64,000 nt of DNA, taken from positions 558,001-622,000 of the forward strand of contig QPMI01000017.1 in NCBI GenBank assembly GCA_004431415.1, written 5' to 3'. How positions within the stretch are numbered: the stretch's first letter is position 1; each line of letters opens with the position of its first letter. Below the pieces are notes generated by a model. It searched no databases, was not told where the DNA came from, and saw only the letters and a program-made list of their open reading frames with translations. The DNA comes from Cyanophora paradoxa (taxonomy: Eukaryota; Glaucocystophyceae; Cyanophorales; Cyanophoraceae). The position numbers were made by a program, and so were the translations under genes. Below, one piece after another: positions 1 to 12,989 of the stretch.

Positions 1-3000
1 CCTCCGAGGAGGCGGCGGAGGAGGGCGGCGACGAGGCGTCGTGCACGAGGGCGGGGCGCTCGGTGCAGAGCGCCCACTCGACGGCCCGCACGGAGAGGAG
101 CGAGCCGGCGGCGCGGAGGGGCACGCCCTGCAGCGTCCGCAGGCGCATGGCGGGGGGCGCCGGCCCGGGGCCGGGGCCCGAGGGGGGGGCGGCCCCCTCC
201 CCTTCGGGCTCCTCCACCTCGCCCGAGGCCTCCACGAGGAAGTCCCGCGTACCCCCCCGGGGCCCGGCCCCGGCCCCGGCCCCGTTCTCGGCGCCTTCGC
301 GCTCCAGGACCTGCGGGCGCTAAGAAGGAGGGGGAACGGGGAGTGGGGGGAAGGCACGAGGAAGCCGCGCTGGGCGCCGGAGATCTCGATGCAGACGGCG
401 ACGAGGCGCTCGAGGAGGCGCCCGAGCTCGATCTCCCTCGACAGCACCTGCGAGCACTGCGCGGCGCGGGGCGAGGGAGGCTCAGGAGAGGAGGGGCGGA
501 CAAGTGGGCGGGCGGGCGGGCGGGCGGGGCGCCTGGACGAGGGCGCTCCAGTTGAGGGGGTCGTACCCGCCCTCGCCCCCGCCCGACGTGGAGCCGGGGC
601 GGGCCCCCAGGCGGTCGGAGAAGGAGCTCGAGCGGCCGCCGCCGCCCACGCCGCCGCGGGCCCGCGACGACGACGAGAAGGACGCCCGCCGGCGCTCGCC
701 CGCGGAGCCGGCGGCGCCGGCGGCGGCGGCCCCCGGGGCGTGCGGCGCCTCGTCCGCCGCGTGCTCGGAGGGGGCCGCAGAGCGGGGGCCTGCGCGCGGC
801 GAGGCGCTGGTTGCGCTGCTCGTCGGCCCGCCGCTGCCGGCCCCGCCGCCGCCCGCCCCGGCGGCTCCGCCCCGCCCCCGGCCCCGCTCCCGCCCCGGCC
901 GCAGACCAGGGAGAGGTCCAAGAGGGGGAGCGGCGCGGCGGTCGGCGCTGCGGCGGCCGCCGCTGCGGAGGGCGCGGAGCCGCGGCGAAGCCTGGCGGCG
1001 CCGCCGGGGGCGCCCCAGGCGTCGCAGGTCGCCGCCGCGGCCTCGCGGTACGCGCCGGCGGCGAGGCCCATGCCGCACTCGGCGGCGAGGCCCGCCGCGC
1101 GCTCCGCGCAGAGCGCAGAGACGAAGCGGACGCCGGCCGCCTCGGCCGCGGCGCGGGCGGCCTCGTAGGCGGCGAGGGCGGCGGGGCCGGCGCCGGCGGC
1201 GCGCTGGCGCTCGGCGAGGAGGAGGCGGTGCCAGCCGAGCCAGTTCTGGGGCCCCGTGGCGGCGTGCACGCCGGCGCGGGCCGCGTAGTACTCGAGGCGC
1301 GACTCGAGGCGCGCACGCTCGGCCGGCTCCAGGGGTGGCGCCCACGCCGGCCGGCCCTCCTCCTCCCCCGGCGAGAGCCGCTGCGGGGCGCTCGCTCGCT
1401 CGCTCGGGGCGGGAAGGTGGAGGGCGGGATCGAATTCAAAGCGCACGATGCCGAGGGCGAGGCCGAGGGCGAGGCAGGTCATCTGCTCGCAAGAGACCGC
1501 CTGCCGCACGTCGTACGCGTCCGCCGCGAGAGAATCGTACGCCTCCGCCACACGCCACGCCTGGCCAGAGATCAGGCCGTGAGGAGGGAGGGAGGGATGG
1601 AATGGGGCAGAGGCGGGCGGGCGGGCGGACCGCGGCGGGGTTGTTGCCGGCGAGGAACCGCATGATGGAGGCGAAGCAGTAGAAGCTCTTCGCCCTGGGG
1701 TACAGTGAGCTTTCCGAGGGCGGAGGGGAGGAAGGCGGGCGGACCAGTGGGGCGGCAGGGCGGCCACGTCGGCTTGGAGGCGAGCCGCGTCGAGCTCGAC
1801 GGCCAGCGGCTCGGCGGGGCTCGGAGCCGGGGCGAAGGGGCCCAGGCCCTCGTCGCAGGGGTGCCCCTGCGGCGCGGTCGGCCCGGGTTTCGGCCGGGGT
1901 GGGTTATGGGATTCGCACGCGGAGGGCGCGGGCGGTGGCGAGGAAGGGGCCCGTCACTTGGGCGAGCAGCGCCGACCGCGTCTGGCTGAAGAGCCGGACC
2001 AGACCGTCCACTGCGGCGAACATCAGGGGGGTACAGGCGATCCAGGGGTAAGCGAGGGGCGCACGGCGGCGCTCGTACGCGTCGAGCCGCTCGACCGCAA
2101 AGCCGTTGACGACCTGCGGGGCGGCTTTGAAAACCGGGTCCGGCCGGATTCGAACCGGGGCCTCGGACCAGGACGATGCCGACGCAGACGGCGTCGACGA
2201 CCATTCCGCTCTGCACCGCCAGCGGCAGGCACTCGTCCGCGTACTAAAAATAGAACAGAGTCATGGAGGGGCGAGGGAATAGGGGGGTACGGGGACCGCA
2301 CGGCGAGGGACCGGGCGTACGGCTGGCCCCACACGCACGAGATCGAGGTCCAGAGCAGGGCCTGGACGGATCCGTCAAGGGTACAACGAATCGAGGCCGG
2401 ACGGGGTACGGGGTCGCGCACGCTGACGCGGACGCGGGGCAGCATGTCGGGGGAGGACGCCATCATGCGGATGGAGACCTCCGAGAAGGGGTACGAGTAC
2501 GGCTTGAGGCGGTCAATGACACTGCAGACCTGCGAGCGGGGAGGCGGGCGGACCCCGCGGTCGGGCGCCGCCCCGCCCCGCCCGCCCGGGCTCTGCTCTA
2601 AGCCGGGGCGCACCTGGCCGACGACGGAGGCGAGGAAGGCGGTCTGGGGCCCCTTGCCGGCGCGGAGGCCGAGGCGGAGGGCGCGGGCGGGGAGGAGGCC
2701 GAAGAGGGCGGAGGCGGAGGCGTACCCCGCGGAGAGGGCCGCCTCGCCGGCGACGGAGAGCATCTCGAGGGTGCCCCGGTCCGTGCAGTCGGGGAGGCCG
2801 CAGACCGCGTCGGCCACGCCGGCGGGGCCCGCGCCCGCGCCGCCCGAGGGCCCCAGCAGGGCGGCCACGAGGGCGTCCATCTCCTGCTCGAAGTCCGCCA
2901 TCGTCACGTCTGGGGGGTATTACTTAGAGCTGAGGATGTTTCCTTTGGAGGGGTTGGAGCTTTAGGGCACCGGGGGGTACGCGGATGCCCCAGAGCGAGT

Positions 3001-6000
3001 CCAGGCACTCGATGCCGGCCTCGTAGCTCTCCTGCGCGACGCTAAGCACCGGATCCGGAAGTACCCCCGGGACGGAGACAGAGGGGTACCCGGAAGCGGC
3101 CCATGGAGGAGAGAAGGGCGACGCGGCCCCGGTAGACGCGCAGCCGCTCCCGCCGGCCGGCTGCGAGCCGCCACGCCGCCTCGAACCGCGGCAGCGCCTC
3201 CTCGAAGCCGCCCTTGAGGTACTCGCACTCCGCCGTCGTGGCCTGGGGTGTGATGGATGAGGACGGAATGCGAGGGCGGCGAGGGGAAAGGCAGGCACCA
3301 GCAGTTCGAACTCGATGCGGTCGGGGCTCGAGAGGCGCTCGTCCCCGTCGCTCCCGCTGCCCTCCCCTTCCCCCTCCGCGCCCCGTGCCTCCTCGGCCGA
3401 GGCGCCGCCGCCTCCGCCGCCCTCGCGCCAGAGCTGCAGGGCCGCGAGGCCGGCCCTCGCGTACTCCAGGGCCCGGTCGTACGCCGTGCAGCCGCGGGCG
3501 CGGGCGGCGGCGAGGGCGTCGGCGCGGGCCGTGCTGAGGAGGTCCTCGGGGGCCGGGGCCGGGGCCGGGGCGGCCTCGCCGGGGGCGGGGAGCCCGGCGT
3601 TGAGGAGGTGCGCCACGTCGTAGAGCCGCTCGGAGCGGCCCAGGCGGGGGCAAGAAGCGAGGAGCAGGCGCCCCGCCCGCAGGCAGAGCGCCCGCCGCTC
3701 CGCCGGCAGCAGCGCGTCGTGCGCCGCCTGCGCTGCCTTTAGAGAGCGCGCAACAACAGCGAAGAAGACGGCGGCGGCACGCGCCTGCTGGATCTTGTCG
3801 TGCCGGAACGAGAAGAGCGCGTCTCGGGGCGGCGCCGGCCCCTCCTCCCCTCCCCCCGCGTCCGGAGCCACCAGCGGCTCTCGCGGGGCGATGAGGCCGG
3901 CCGCCAGCGCCGGTCGGAGCAGCTCCAGCATCGCCTGCGCCGAAAGTGAGGGGGGTACGCGGAAGGAAAAGAGGGGAGGGGGAGGGGTACGGAGGGGGAT
4001 TCGCCGGCGATGGCGGCGAGGGAGCCGGCGTCGAAGGCGGCGCCGCAGCAGCTGGCGACGCGGAGCGCCGCCTGCGTCCCCTCCGGCAGCGCCCGGATCG
4101 AGAGAGACATCCTGGGGTACACGCGCACGCGCGCGCTCAGCGAATGCTCGAAGCAGAGCGGCGCGGCTCTAAGAACGGAGCGGGGCGGACATCTCGACGA
4201 CGGTGGCGCCCTCCTGGACGGCGTCGGCCTCGGCCTGGCTCCACTCGAAGCGCCCCGCGGGGTGGTCGAACCGCAGCACCCGCCGCTCCTCCAGGTGCCG
4301 CAGGAACTGCATCTGCGGCCCCCGGCGCCTCAGACGCCGGGCGAGGTACAGAGGGGGCGGGGTACGGCCGCACGGCGTGCAGGGGGTTCCCCGCCGTCTT
4401 GCGCAGGACGGTGGCCCCCAGGGCCCTCACCCGCTCCTCGGCCGCCGCGCCGCCGCCTCCAAGCTGCCCCGCTCTCAGCAGAGGGGAGCGGAAGGGGGCG
4501 GGCCGGGTTGGGGTACCGCGTCAGCCACGAGGGAGCAGCAGTCCTCCCGCGAGAGGAACGCCGCCTGCGGTGACGTCACGGTGGGGGGGGGGGGGGGCGA
4601 CCGGTAGCCCCGGGGGGGGGGGCACGGGATCGCACGGCGAGCTCGAAGCAGGGGAAGCGGCCGCGGGCTCTCTCCAGGAACTCGGCGGTGGGGTGCCCGG
4701 CCCCGAGCTGGGCGAGGGATCATTTCGGGGGGTACACGTCCAACCGGGTCGGAGGGGGGGTACCTCGGCGTCGCGGACGGTGGCGAGGAGGAGGAGGGGC
4801 AGGCGGGGGGCCTCGGCGGAGAGCAGCGCCTCCGCCAGCGCCAGGCTCTCCCCGTCCGCCCACTGGGGGGGTACCGGTTAAGGGGGGCGGGGGGGGGAGA
4901 GAGGGGGGGGACGGAGTACCTGGAGGTCGTCGAGGAGGACGAGGAGGGAGGGGGGAGGGGGCCCCCGGGAGGAGGGCCTCGCGACCGGCTCGCCGGCCGC
5001 GTCGCGCTTGCGGAGTACGAGGCCCTCCTCGGGGCGCGTGCCCGGCCCCGAGGCGGCGCACCTCAGGAGCTCCTCGAAGGCTCCCAGGAGGCGCTCGCGG
5101 GCCTCCGGGGCCGGCAGGTCGGGGAGCGGGGGCGGCTCGGCGCGCAGGAGGAGCTTGGCGGCGGGGGCGACGTCGACCAGGAGGCGGGCGTTGCCGCGGA
5201 GGGCGGGGAGGAGCGCGGCCCGCCAGGCGGCGGCCTCGGCCTCGGGCAGGGCCAGCAGCTGCCCCACGAGGCTCTCCACCGCCCGGAACCACGCCGAGAA
5301 GGGCGGCCTGCGCGCCCGCGCCCGCTTCTCAGCGGCCGCCGGCGACGATGGGGGAGGAGAGGGGGGGCGGGCCGGTGGTACTGGTCGGCCTTGCCGGCGA
5401 GGAGGCGGGAGGCGAGGCCGGCGGAGAGGGCGCGGCGGCCGATCTCGCGGGCGAGGTACGTCTTGCCGGCGCCGGGCGGCCCCCGCACGACGGCGAGCAC
5501 GGGGCGCCCCGCGTCCCGCGCCCGCCGGCACGCCGCGAGCCCCTTCTCCACCTCCGCCTCGCGCCCGTACAGGGCCGACCCGAGCGCCAGGCGGCCGCTC
5601 CGGTCGCGCGAGGCGAGGGGGAAGGGCTGCAGGGCGGCCCCGCCGGAGGCGGCGAGGGCGGCGCGGGCCTCGGAGAGGTCGTGGAGGGCCCCGAAGGCCG
5701 ACTGGTACCGCTCCCCGGGCGCCTTCGCCAGCAGCCGCTGCGCCGAAAGGTTGGGTGGGGGTAGGGGGCTGCAGGCCCGCTAGCCGAGCTCGGACCTCGA
5801 GAATGGAGTCAAGGAAGCGCGGAGAGGGCCCGCTCGACGCCGGCCGCACCCGCGACGCCGCCTGCGGCCTGCGCCGGGTGGGCGCGGGGCGCGGGGAGGG
5901 GGCGGGGAGGCCTAGGGGCCCCGCACCGCTTGGCGAGGTGCGCGTGCAGGATCTCGACGGCCGAGGCCCCCACGAAGGGCGGGCGCCCCGCCAGCGCCTC

Positions 6001-6597
6001 GTACAGCACGATCTGGGGTACAGGTCAGCCTGGACGCGGGGGGGGGGGAGGACGGAGCGCGATACGGCGTACCCCGGCCAGGTACACGTCGGTTCGCTCG
6101 TCCGGGGCTGCGGGGCTTTGAGGGGGAGGCGGGGGTACGCGGGCGGGGAGCGGACCTTCGGTGGCCCCCGTCCTCCCAGTGAGCTCCGGCGCCGTGTAGA
6201 TGTAACCCTCGAGGTCCTCCGGCCCCCCGTCGGGGTCCGCCTCGAAGGAGCTGAGACGGAGCTGAGCCCCGCTGTCGGCGAACCGCACGGAGAGGTTCCG
6301 GGGCTGCGGGCGGGCGGTCAGCGGGCGGGCGGAGAGACGGAAGAGGAGCCGCGCACCCGAAGCGCCGTCAGGAGAAGCGACCCCTGCGCAGGTGCGTAAG
6401 GCTCTCAGCTTGGCGGGAGTTCCAGTACTAGCTCGCTTCGGAACGCCCACCGTGCTCCCGTGCGCGTCGAAGAGCAGACGCAGGAGCGACACTCCGAGGT
6501 CCAGGAAGGCGGGAACGCTAAGCAGCCGGCACTCGTGGAGCGGGCGCCACGGCGCGGTCGTCGTCATTGAGCAGGTGCTCGGTCCGGGCGACACCAT
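1..6597 (-). CDS. Pseudokinase-AAA ATPase-TPR-GAF signalling protein (3' part off the window)
   Basis: Reading leftwards, the protein matches the PknB-like kinase / predicted ATPase / TPR / GAF / histidine-kinase architecture of bacterial multi-sensor kinases and fungal group X histidine kinases. A kinase C-lobe comes first (GYIYTAPELTGR about 6200, LYEALAGRPPFVG about 6000). The P-loop GPPGAGKT follows near 5480, Walker B LLVLLDDLQ near 4940, the family signatures KTAGNPLH near 4400 and FRHDKIQQA near 3800, a long helical TPR region to the WGA motif near 1030, and a GAF segment from about 470 to the edge. Any histidine kinase would lie beyond base 1. The kinase lacks an N-lobe, and the HRD and DFG positions read TAR and SSF, so I infer a pseudokinase. 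Many short introns interrupt it, several carrying GTACCCC near the donor. The ATG at 6597 is the best start available but is not proven. Confidence 0.7.
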
Positions 6598-7353
6598 CGC
6601 AGCCGATGCTCACTTGCACGATCGCACGGTGCTTCGAATCTACACAAGCGCCGCTCGCGCGGTTACAAGTTCAGGCGACGCTGCGCACGCGGCTGCGCAC
6701 GCATCGACATCGCTTCACCCTCTTGCGACAGCACAGCTAATGCTGCTCATGAACCGCTGGCGCGGGACAGGCTGGGTGACGGAAGCAGCTGCTTTAAGAG
6801 GAACTGACTTCAGGACTAGAGAAGTGGCGTGAGGTCGCGCTGCTGACGCAACCAGATTCGCGCTTTTCGTTGAGTCGCCGCGGTCGGCTGTGCGCACGCG
6901 CGGTCTACGAAGATTGCATTTGCATGTGCTGCGCTGCAGCTGCGTGCCCGGGGGCACACGACTGGTGCGACACGAGCGCTGCTGCGGCTTCTCCTCTCCG
7001 AACTGCCGCGCCTTGAAGCCTTGCGCGCTCGCAACCTTAGCTTGGCCAACTGTACGTACCCCCGGTTGTCTGAATGCAAATTCAGGCCCGACGCCGGCGG
7101 CGGCCAGCTCCATGCTGCATGCATCCACTTCCATGCATCATATGCCAAAGTATGAGGCTTCCTTGCCCGTTCAGGCTTCCTGACCGGCAGGCTCGAGCTC
7201 ATTCCCCGCGATTCCGGGCCGCGAATCCTTCTCGTCGTCGCGTCGCTTAATTATAACGCTTCCGGAATCCGGATCCGGAATCCGGATCCACGTCGCCGGC
7301 GATATCGATGCCGATATCCGTGTTATGGGATTTGGAGGCCGCCAGATCTAGAG
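6598..7353. other. Intergenic region, no gene seen
   Basis: This lies between the sensor gene (start about 6597) and the 3' end of the MFS gene. It is less GC-rich than its surroundings. Near 7258-7320 it holds short palindromic repeats (CCGGAATCCGGATCCGGAAT, then GATATCGATGCCGATATC). Open frames here are short and resemble nothing I know. It presumably holds the sensor gene promoter and the MFS terminator. Confidence 0.5.
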
Positions 7354-9812
7354 CTAGACAGTGACGCAGGGGGCCCCCACCTCGCGGTCGCCCCCCGCGG
7401 CGAGCTCGAGCTGGAGCCCCGCGGCGGCGGCGCGGGCGGCGGCGGGGCGCAGGGAGCGGTGGAGGAGGAGGGCGAGCGCCGCCGCCACGGCCTTGGAGGC
7501 GGCGAGGAGCAGGAGGCCGCCGGCGTAGCCCCCCGAGCGCGCCCGCACCTCCGACATCGCCACTGGCGCTGCGCAGCGAGCGGCTCGTTCTTGAGGCCTT
7601 TGGGCATCTGGGCGCCGCAGAGCAGCGCGCGCGCGCGGGCACCGAGGGCGCCGCCGAGGTTGCCGCAGACAATGACGAGGGCCAGCGAGATGGCCGGGCT
7701 GCCCCCCGCGTCGCTCGCCGCCTGCGCGCCCCGCCCCCGCCCCCGCCCCCGTCAGCTTCTCGTCTCCGCCTCTTCGGGACCGGACGGGCGGGGCTGCTGA
7801 CCCAGCCCATGGTGACGGGCATCGAGGCGAGGACGCCCCCCGCGAAGAGCGACGCCAGCGCTGCCGGCCGGCCGGCCGCTCAGAGGGGCGCGGTGCGGGG
7901 GCGGGGCGGGGCGGGGGCGCAGCCCGGCGCACCGAGCTGGAGGACGAGGAGGGCGGGGCCGCCCTTGCCGCCCCCCGCGTAGGTGGCGGCCAGGGCGGCG
8001 GCGCCGAGGGCGCCGAGGGCGTTGGCCCAGAGGATGGGGCGCAGGCGCTCGCCGGAGCGGTCCGAGTGGCGGGCGGTGGCGAGCATGGCGAGGGCGGCGG
8101 CCAGGTAGGGCAGGCCCGAGAGGAGGTTCGCGAGGAGCGCGTGCACGCCGAACTCGCCCACGATGGCCGGCAGGTACAGCGAGAGCGCGTACAGCGCTGG
8201 AAAGCACTCAGCGAATCAACTCGGCGAGTCGGCGGCTCGGGGCGGGCGGGGCGCACGGAAGCAGTCGCAGGCGTATAGGGCGCCGAAGAGCCATACGGTG
8301 GGGCGGGAGAAGGAGGAGCGCAGCGCCTCCGCCGTCGAGTGCGGCGTGTGCGCCCGCGGCGCCCCCGAGGGGTCCACCTTGCCGCCCCGCAGCCCCGCCC
8401 GCCACGGCGGCTGCCGCGAGCGTCGGGCGGCGCGCGTGCGGGGGGCGGGGCTTTGATGAGAGGGGTACCGTGACGACGCCGGGCCGGGAGGAGATGATGC
8501 GCGCCTCCTCACCTGCGGGCGGGCGCGGTTGGTCAGAAGGAGGGGGCGAGGAGAGGAGGGGAGGGGGGAGGGGGGTACAGGGCGCACGAGTAAGCCAGGG
8601 GGCGGACCAGGGCCCATCGGGGAGGTACAGGAGCACGACGAGGCCCAGGAGCACCTGCGGGTACGCCGGTCGACTGATGGGAGGTGGGTACGGGAAGCTG
8701 AGGGGGATACCGTGGGGAGGCCCTCGATGAGGAAGAGCCACTGCCACCCATGTAGCCCCAGCAGCCCGTCCATCTCTAGGGGGGAGTGAGCGGTGGGGGG
8801 GCGGGGGTACGGGGGAGAAGAGGGGGGTACGGAGGAAGGCGTAGGCGAAGAGGGCGCCGAGGACGCCGGCGACGGGTACGGCGGTGTAGAGCAGCGCCAG
8901 GCGCTCGGCGCGCTCCGCGGGGGGGAAGAAGAACGTCAGGTAGTACACCACCCCGGGGAAGAAGCTGCCGGCGGTACGGATTCAGGAGGACGCGGGGAGG
9001 GGGTACGGTAACAAGCGGCGCACCCGGCCTCGGCGGCGCCGAGGGCGAGGCGGAGGAGGACGAGGGAGGTCGAGCCGGTCGCGCACGCGGAGAGGGCGCT
9101 CACCGTCCCCCACAGCAGCTGCCGCCACCCCCCGGCCTCCTCAGAGTGCTGCCCGAGGAGGAGCCCGGGGGCCGAGGGGGCGGACCATGATGACGAAGAT
9201 GTGGACGCGGGCGCTGACGCGCTCCAGGATCGCGTTGCAGGGCACCTCGAAGAGCTGCCGCCCGGGCCGGCCGGCTCGACGGGCTGGGAGTAAAGGCGGG
9301 TGGGGGTCCGGGCGCACGACGTAAGTGATGAAGAAGACGGAGGCGGCGAGGCCGTACTCGTGCTCCGTGATGCCCAGCGACTCCATGAGCGACGCGTGCG
9401 CTGCGCGGGAGACCACCGAATTCGAATCGTTCGTATGAGACGTTTGAAGGGCGGGCGGCCGGTTCCGCGGCGGCGCACCGTTCCCGAGGTTGGCGCGGTC
9501 CAGAAAGCTGGCGATGTAGCATACGCAGAGGAGCGGGAGGAGCTTCCGCGTGCAGCGCGCCACGAGCTCCTTCTCGACCGCCGGGTCGACGTGCCGGCCC
9601 TCGGCGTCGCTGTCGCCCCCGTCCGAGGCGCAGAGCTTCCCATCGAGGAGCGCCGGCCTCATCTCGTCGAAGGCGGAATCGCCTCTGCCGTCGGGGCGGG
9701 CCGCTGTGTGCTCGGACCCGGCCTCCTTCGCGCTGCCGCAGTCCGAGCGCTCCACGCGCGCGGGCAGCAGCTCCGCAGCGCCCTCCGAATCCTTAACCCG
9801 GTGCCGAACCAT
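7354..9812 (-). CDS. MFS transporter, anion:cation symporter (ACS)-like
   Basis: A spliced membrane transporter of the major facilitator superfamily. After a hydrophilic N-tail of about 80 residues comes the ACS/Dal5-type first helix (LLPLLCVCYIASFLDRANLG, near 9500). Later exons give YGLAASVFFITYV, LFEVPCNAILERV, LRLALGAAEAGC, VVYYLTFFFPPAERAERLAL and GWQWLFLIEGLPT, the usual order of helices 2 to 6 in this family. The last exons are hydrophobic and Ala/Leu-rich, ending ...GAPCVTV and a stop at 7354. Family members import organic anions such as allantoate, nicotinate, phthalate or hexuronates together with a cation; the substrate here cannot be read from sequence. The ATG at 9812 opens the frame that runs into the first helix. 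It is transcribed divergently from the YdhR-like gene. Confidence 0.8.
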
Positions 9813-10369
9813 CGCTCGTTCGATGAACAGCGCCCGCGCGCGGCAGCTGCAAGAAGCGGGTTGCGAGGGTGGCCGCGGTCAGACAGCGATCAGTTCAGCC
9901 TCCGGTCCAGTTCGTCAGCGCGCTGAGAAGCTGCTGGGCGGCTTCCAACTCGAAATGCTGGATCGGAGAGAGCGCACAGCTAGGACCCTCGCCAAGTACC
10001 GCGACTGTACCCGGACCCCCGAACGTGTACGTATCCCCCTCGCGGTCGTTTCGGCGGCGGATCGCGTAGCGCGGCAGCGGCAGCACCCAAGAGACTTACA
10101 GGCGCGTCGGAATCTGCGCGAGACTCGCGTACGCAGCTGGCCTTGGCTCCCGCTCGCTGACATCAGCATGCGCAGGCACGACGACACGCGTCCGCGCGGT
10201 CATTTGAGCGTTATACAACCGATTGGTGCGTCGTAAACCGACTGCGGGGCTGGGACGGAGTGTGCGCGCGCCGGGGCCCGCGAAAGTGCCCGGGATCCGC
10301 GGCCGGAGCACGCCGCGCACACCGCCCTACCGCCGCTGAGCGCGCCGCGACGACGCAGGTCAGAAAGAC
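9813..10369. promoter_or_regulatory. Divergent promoter region
   Basis: This 557-bp gap separates the start codons of the MFS gene (minus strand) and the YdhR-like gene (plus strand), so it should hold both promoters. I see no clear TATA box or repeated operator. Shared regulation is only an inference from the head-to-head layout. Confidence 0.4.
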
Positions 10370-10915
10370 ATGGCGCCTGTGCTCCTCCAGATCGACTTCC
10401 CGTTCCAGGGCCCCTGGGGTCCGCCGCCAGCACAGCGCGCTGCCTAGGCCTCGGCCCCGCGCCGGCCCGCGCGCCGGATCGGAGCCCGCCCGAGCCTGGC
10501 GCAGGGGACGAGATGGCGGCGGCGTTCGAGGGGCTGGCGAAGGAGATCGCGGGGACGAAGGGCCTCCGCTGGAAGATCTGGACCGAGAACAAGGCGCGCC
10601 GCTTAGCTAACAGCCCCCAGCCTCGGGAGCCTCCCTGTCCGCTGACGCGGGGCGGGCAGGAGGAGGGCCGCTCCGGGGGCATCTACCTCTTCGACGACGC
10701 CGCCTCCGCCGCCGCCTACAAGGAGGTCCATACCCCCCCTTTCCCTCCTCCCCCCCCCTCCCCCCCGCCTCTGGTTCCGACCGCTTCGGATTCTGAGCTC
10801 GGGGCCGCAGATGCACACGAAGCGGCTGGCGGGGTTCGGGGTGCAGGACATCCGCGCCCTCGAGTTCGGCGTCGGCGCCGCCCTCTCCGCCATCACCCGC
10901 GCCCCCGTGTCTTAG
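10370..10915 (+). CDS. YdhR-like putative monooxygenase (dimeric alpha+beta barrel)
   Basis: Four exons can be placed exactly: 10370-10418, 10505-10593, 10660-10725 and 10811-10915. They give 102 residues, the usual size of this family. The order of signatures fits: LLQIDFPFQGPWG at the N-terminus, LRWKIWTENK, GGIYLFDDAASAAAYKE, MHTKRLAGFGVQ and a C-terminal ALSAITRAP. YdhR relatives are small cytosolic proteins annotated as putative mono-oxygenases of unknown substrate. Intron 1 is GT-AG. Intron 2 (10594-10659, 66 bp) has a GC donor and is fixed by reading frame on both sides. Intron 3 is a pyrimidine-rich GT-AG intron. The gene ends 48 bp from the stop of the convergent AAA gene. Confidence 0.85.
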
Positions 10916-10963
10916 CTCGGGCGACTAGACCTAGCCTGTAGCAATCCCTATCTCTGCATCTAG

Positions 10964-12950
10964 CTAGGCGGCGAGGGTGGAGCGGAGCTTGCCGGCGCCC
11001 TCGGCGAAGTCCGGGAGCGTGAGGGTCATCAGCTGCTCGATCGGCGCCTCCGCGCTCACCCGCCTGCGGGGGAGCTCCCTCCCTCAGAGGGCGCGGGGAG
11101 ACATGCACCGCAGGGCTCGAGGCGGGGGCACCTGTTGAGGGCGCGGCAGGCCTCCTCGACGCACCGGTCGGCCAGCCCGGCGTTCCACCGCGCCCGGATC
11201 TGGTCGCGACCAAGAGGAGGGGCGCCGTCAAAGTAGGGCGGGGGCGGGGGCGGGGCGGGGCGGACCGGGGGCTCGAAGGTGCGCTCGAAGAGGCCCGGGA
11301 GGGCGGGGAGGAGGCCGGGGGCGAGGCGGAACTGCTTCCCTTCCGCCTTCAGCCGCGCAATTTCCGCCAGCTCCTCCGGGCTGCCGCCCCGTGAGGAAGA
11401 AGTCAGTTTAAGAGATTAACGAAGTTAAGAAGTAAAGAAAGCCGGCGAGAAAGCTTGGAGGAGGGCGGGGCGGGGCGGGCCTGTAGTCTGCGAAGTGGAG
11501 GCGGAGGCCGATGCGCCGCTCCATCCCCTCGTTCGCCCGCACGAACTCCGCCATCTGAGTGGGGGTTGGAGGGAGGGGGGGTGGGGGTGGAGGGGGAGGG
11601 GGCGGGCCTTCTGGGGGTACCCGGCGAAGATGAAGATGACGCGGTCCTTCCTGCGCAGGGGGGCGGCTCGCTCAGATCGGGAGGGATGAGCGGGGCGGGT
11701 GGGGGTGGGGCGGGGGCAGGGCGGGGCGGGCCGCTCGGCGGTCATCTCGGTCATGATCGACTCAAAGGCCTTCTTCCCGTAGTCCTTGTCGCTGTCCCCC
11801 TCCTGCCGCCCCCGGCACGTCAGGGGGGTCGCCAGGGGCGGGGCCGGGGCGGGGGCGGGGCGGGGCCGCACGGTGAGGCGGTACGCCTCGTCGACGAACA
11901 TGACACCGCCGCGCGCCCGCTCGATCGCCTCCGTCACGATCTTCTCCGTCTGCCCGATGTACCTGGCGGCAGGGGGGGCGGGGGGGGGGGGGGGGGGGGG
12001 GTGCCGGCTCAGGCTCAGGGGGGTGCAGGTGGGCGGTGAACGGCGGCGCACTGTCCGACGAGGTTCTGCCTGTTGGCCTCGACGAAGCGCTCGGCGGCGC
12101 CCGGGCCCAGCAGCCCGATGCGCTGCAGCAGCCGCGGGATCATCCGCGCCACGCTCGTCTTGCCTGCGCGGATGAAGCGAAGTTAGGTGAAGCTAGGGGA
12201 GGGCGGGGACGGGGCGGCGCGCCGGTGCCGGGGTTGCCGATGAAGAGCATGTGGGGGCACGCCGCCTCCAGCCTGGGACCGGCCCCTCGCGTCAGCGCGA
12301 GGGCGGCGCGAGAGCGCCGGGAGGAGCAGAGAGAGGAGCAAAGAGGCTCTAGCTATAGGTGCAGGTCTTTCGGCCCAGATCGAGCTGCGCGGACGCGCTA
12401 GGAGAGCGCAAGGACGCCGGCTGCTCTTAGGCTCCTCCGAGGCTCTCGGGGCCCGCCTCGCGCACTTGAAGCCGGCCTCGGCGCGGCGCTGGTTGAGGCG
12501 GAGGTCGCGGACGAAGGAGCGGAGCTCGGCCTTGAGGGCGGGGAGGCCCACGACCCGCGCCAGCTCCGCCTCCAGGTACCGCAGGCCCTCGTCCTGGGCG
12601 GGGGGGTAGGAAGGAAGGAAGGGCGGGGGGAGGGAGGGTGGAGGGTGGAGGGGCGCACGAGGACGACGGCGGTGCCGCGCTCGTGCCCGACGGCGAAGCG
12701 GGCGCCCCGGGCCGCCGCGAGGCACGTCACGGCGCCCAGCCCGAAGTTCTCAGAGCCCTGCGGCGCTCGCTCGAGGCGAGGAGGGAGGCGGCGCGGGGGG
12801 ATGGGAGGGGGGGGAGGGGGGAGGGGGGGGGGAGGGACCTCGGGGGCCCAGCTTCTGCTGCCGAAGAGGCGGAGGGAGCCGTCGCCGCAGCCGGCGAGGA
12901 CGAGGGGCAGGGACGGGTGCGAGGCCACCGCCGTCACCGACGACGACCCC

Positions 12951-12989
<39 letters not shown>

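Noticed and set aside
482-1345. Very long Arg/Ala/Pro/Gly-rich open frames on both strands in the first kilobases.
   Set aside because: At ~75% GC, stop codons are rare and such frames are shadows; only the frame with TPR/GAF motifs is coding.
2140-2165. GGATTCGAACC, the complement of a tRNA B box.
   Set aside because: No cloverleaf or A box around it; it lies in the sensor gene exon/intron region.
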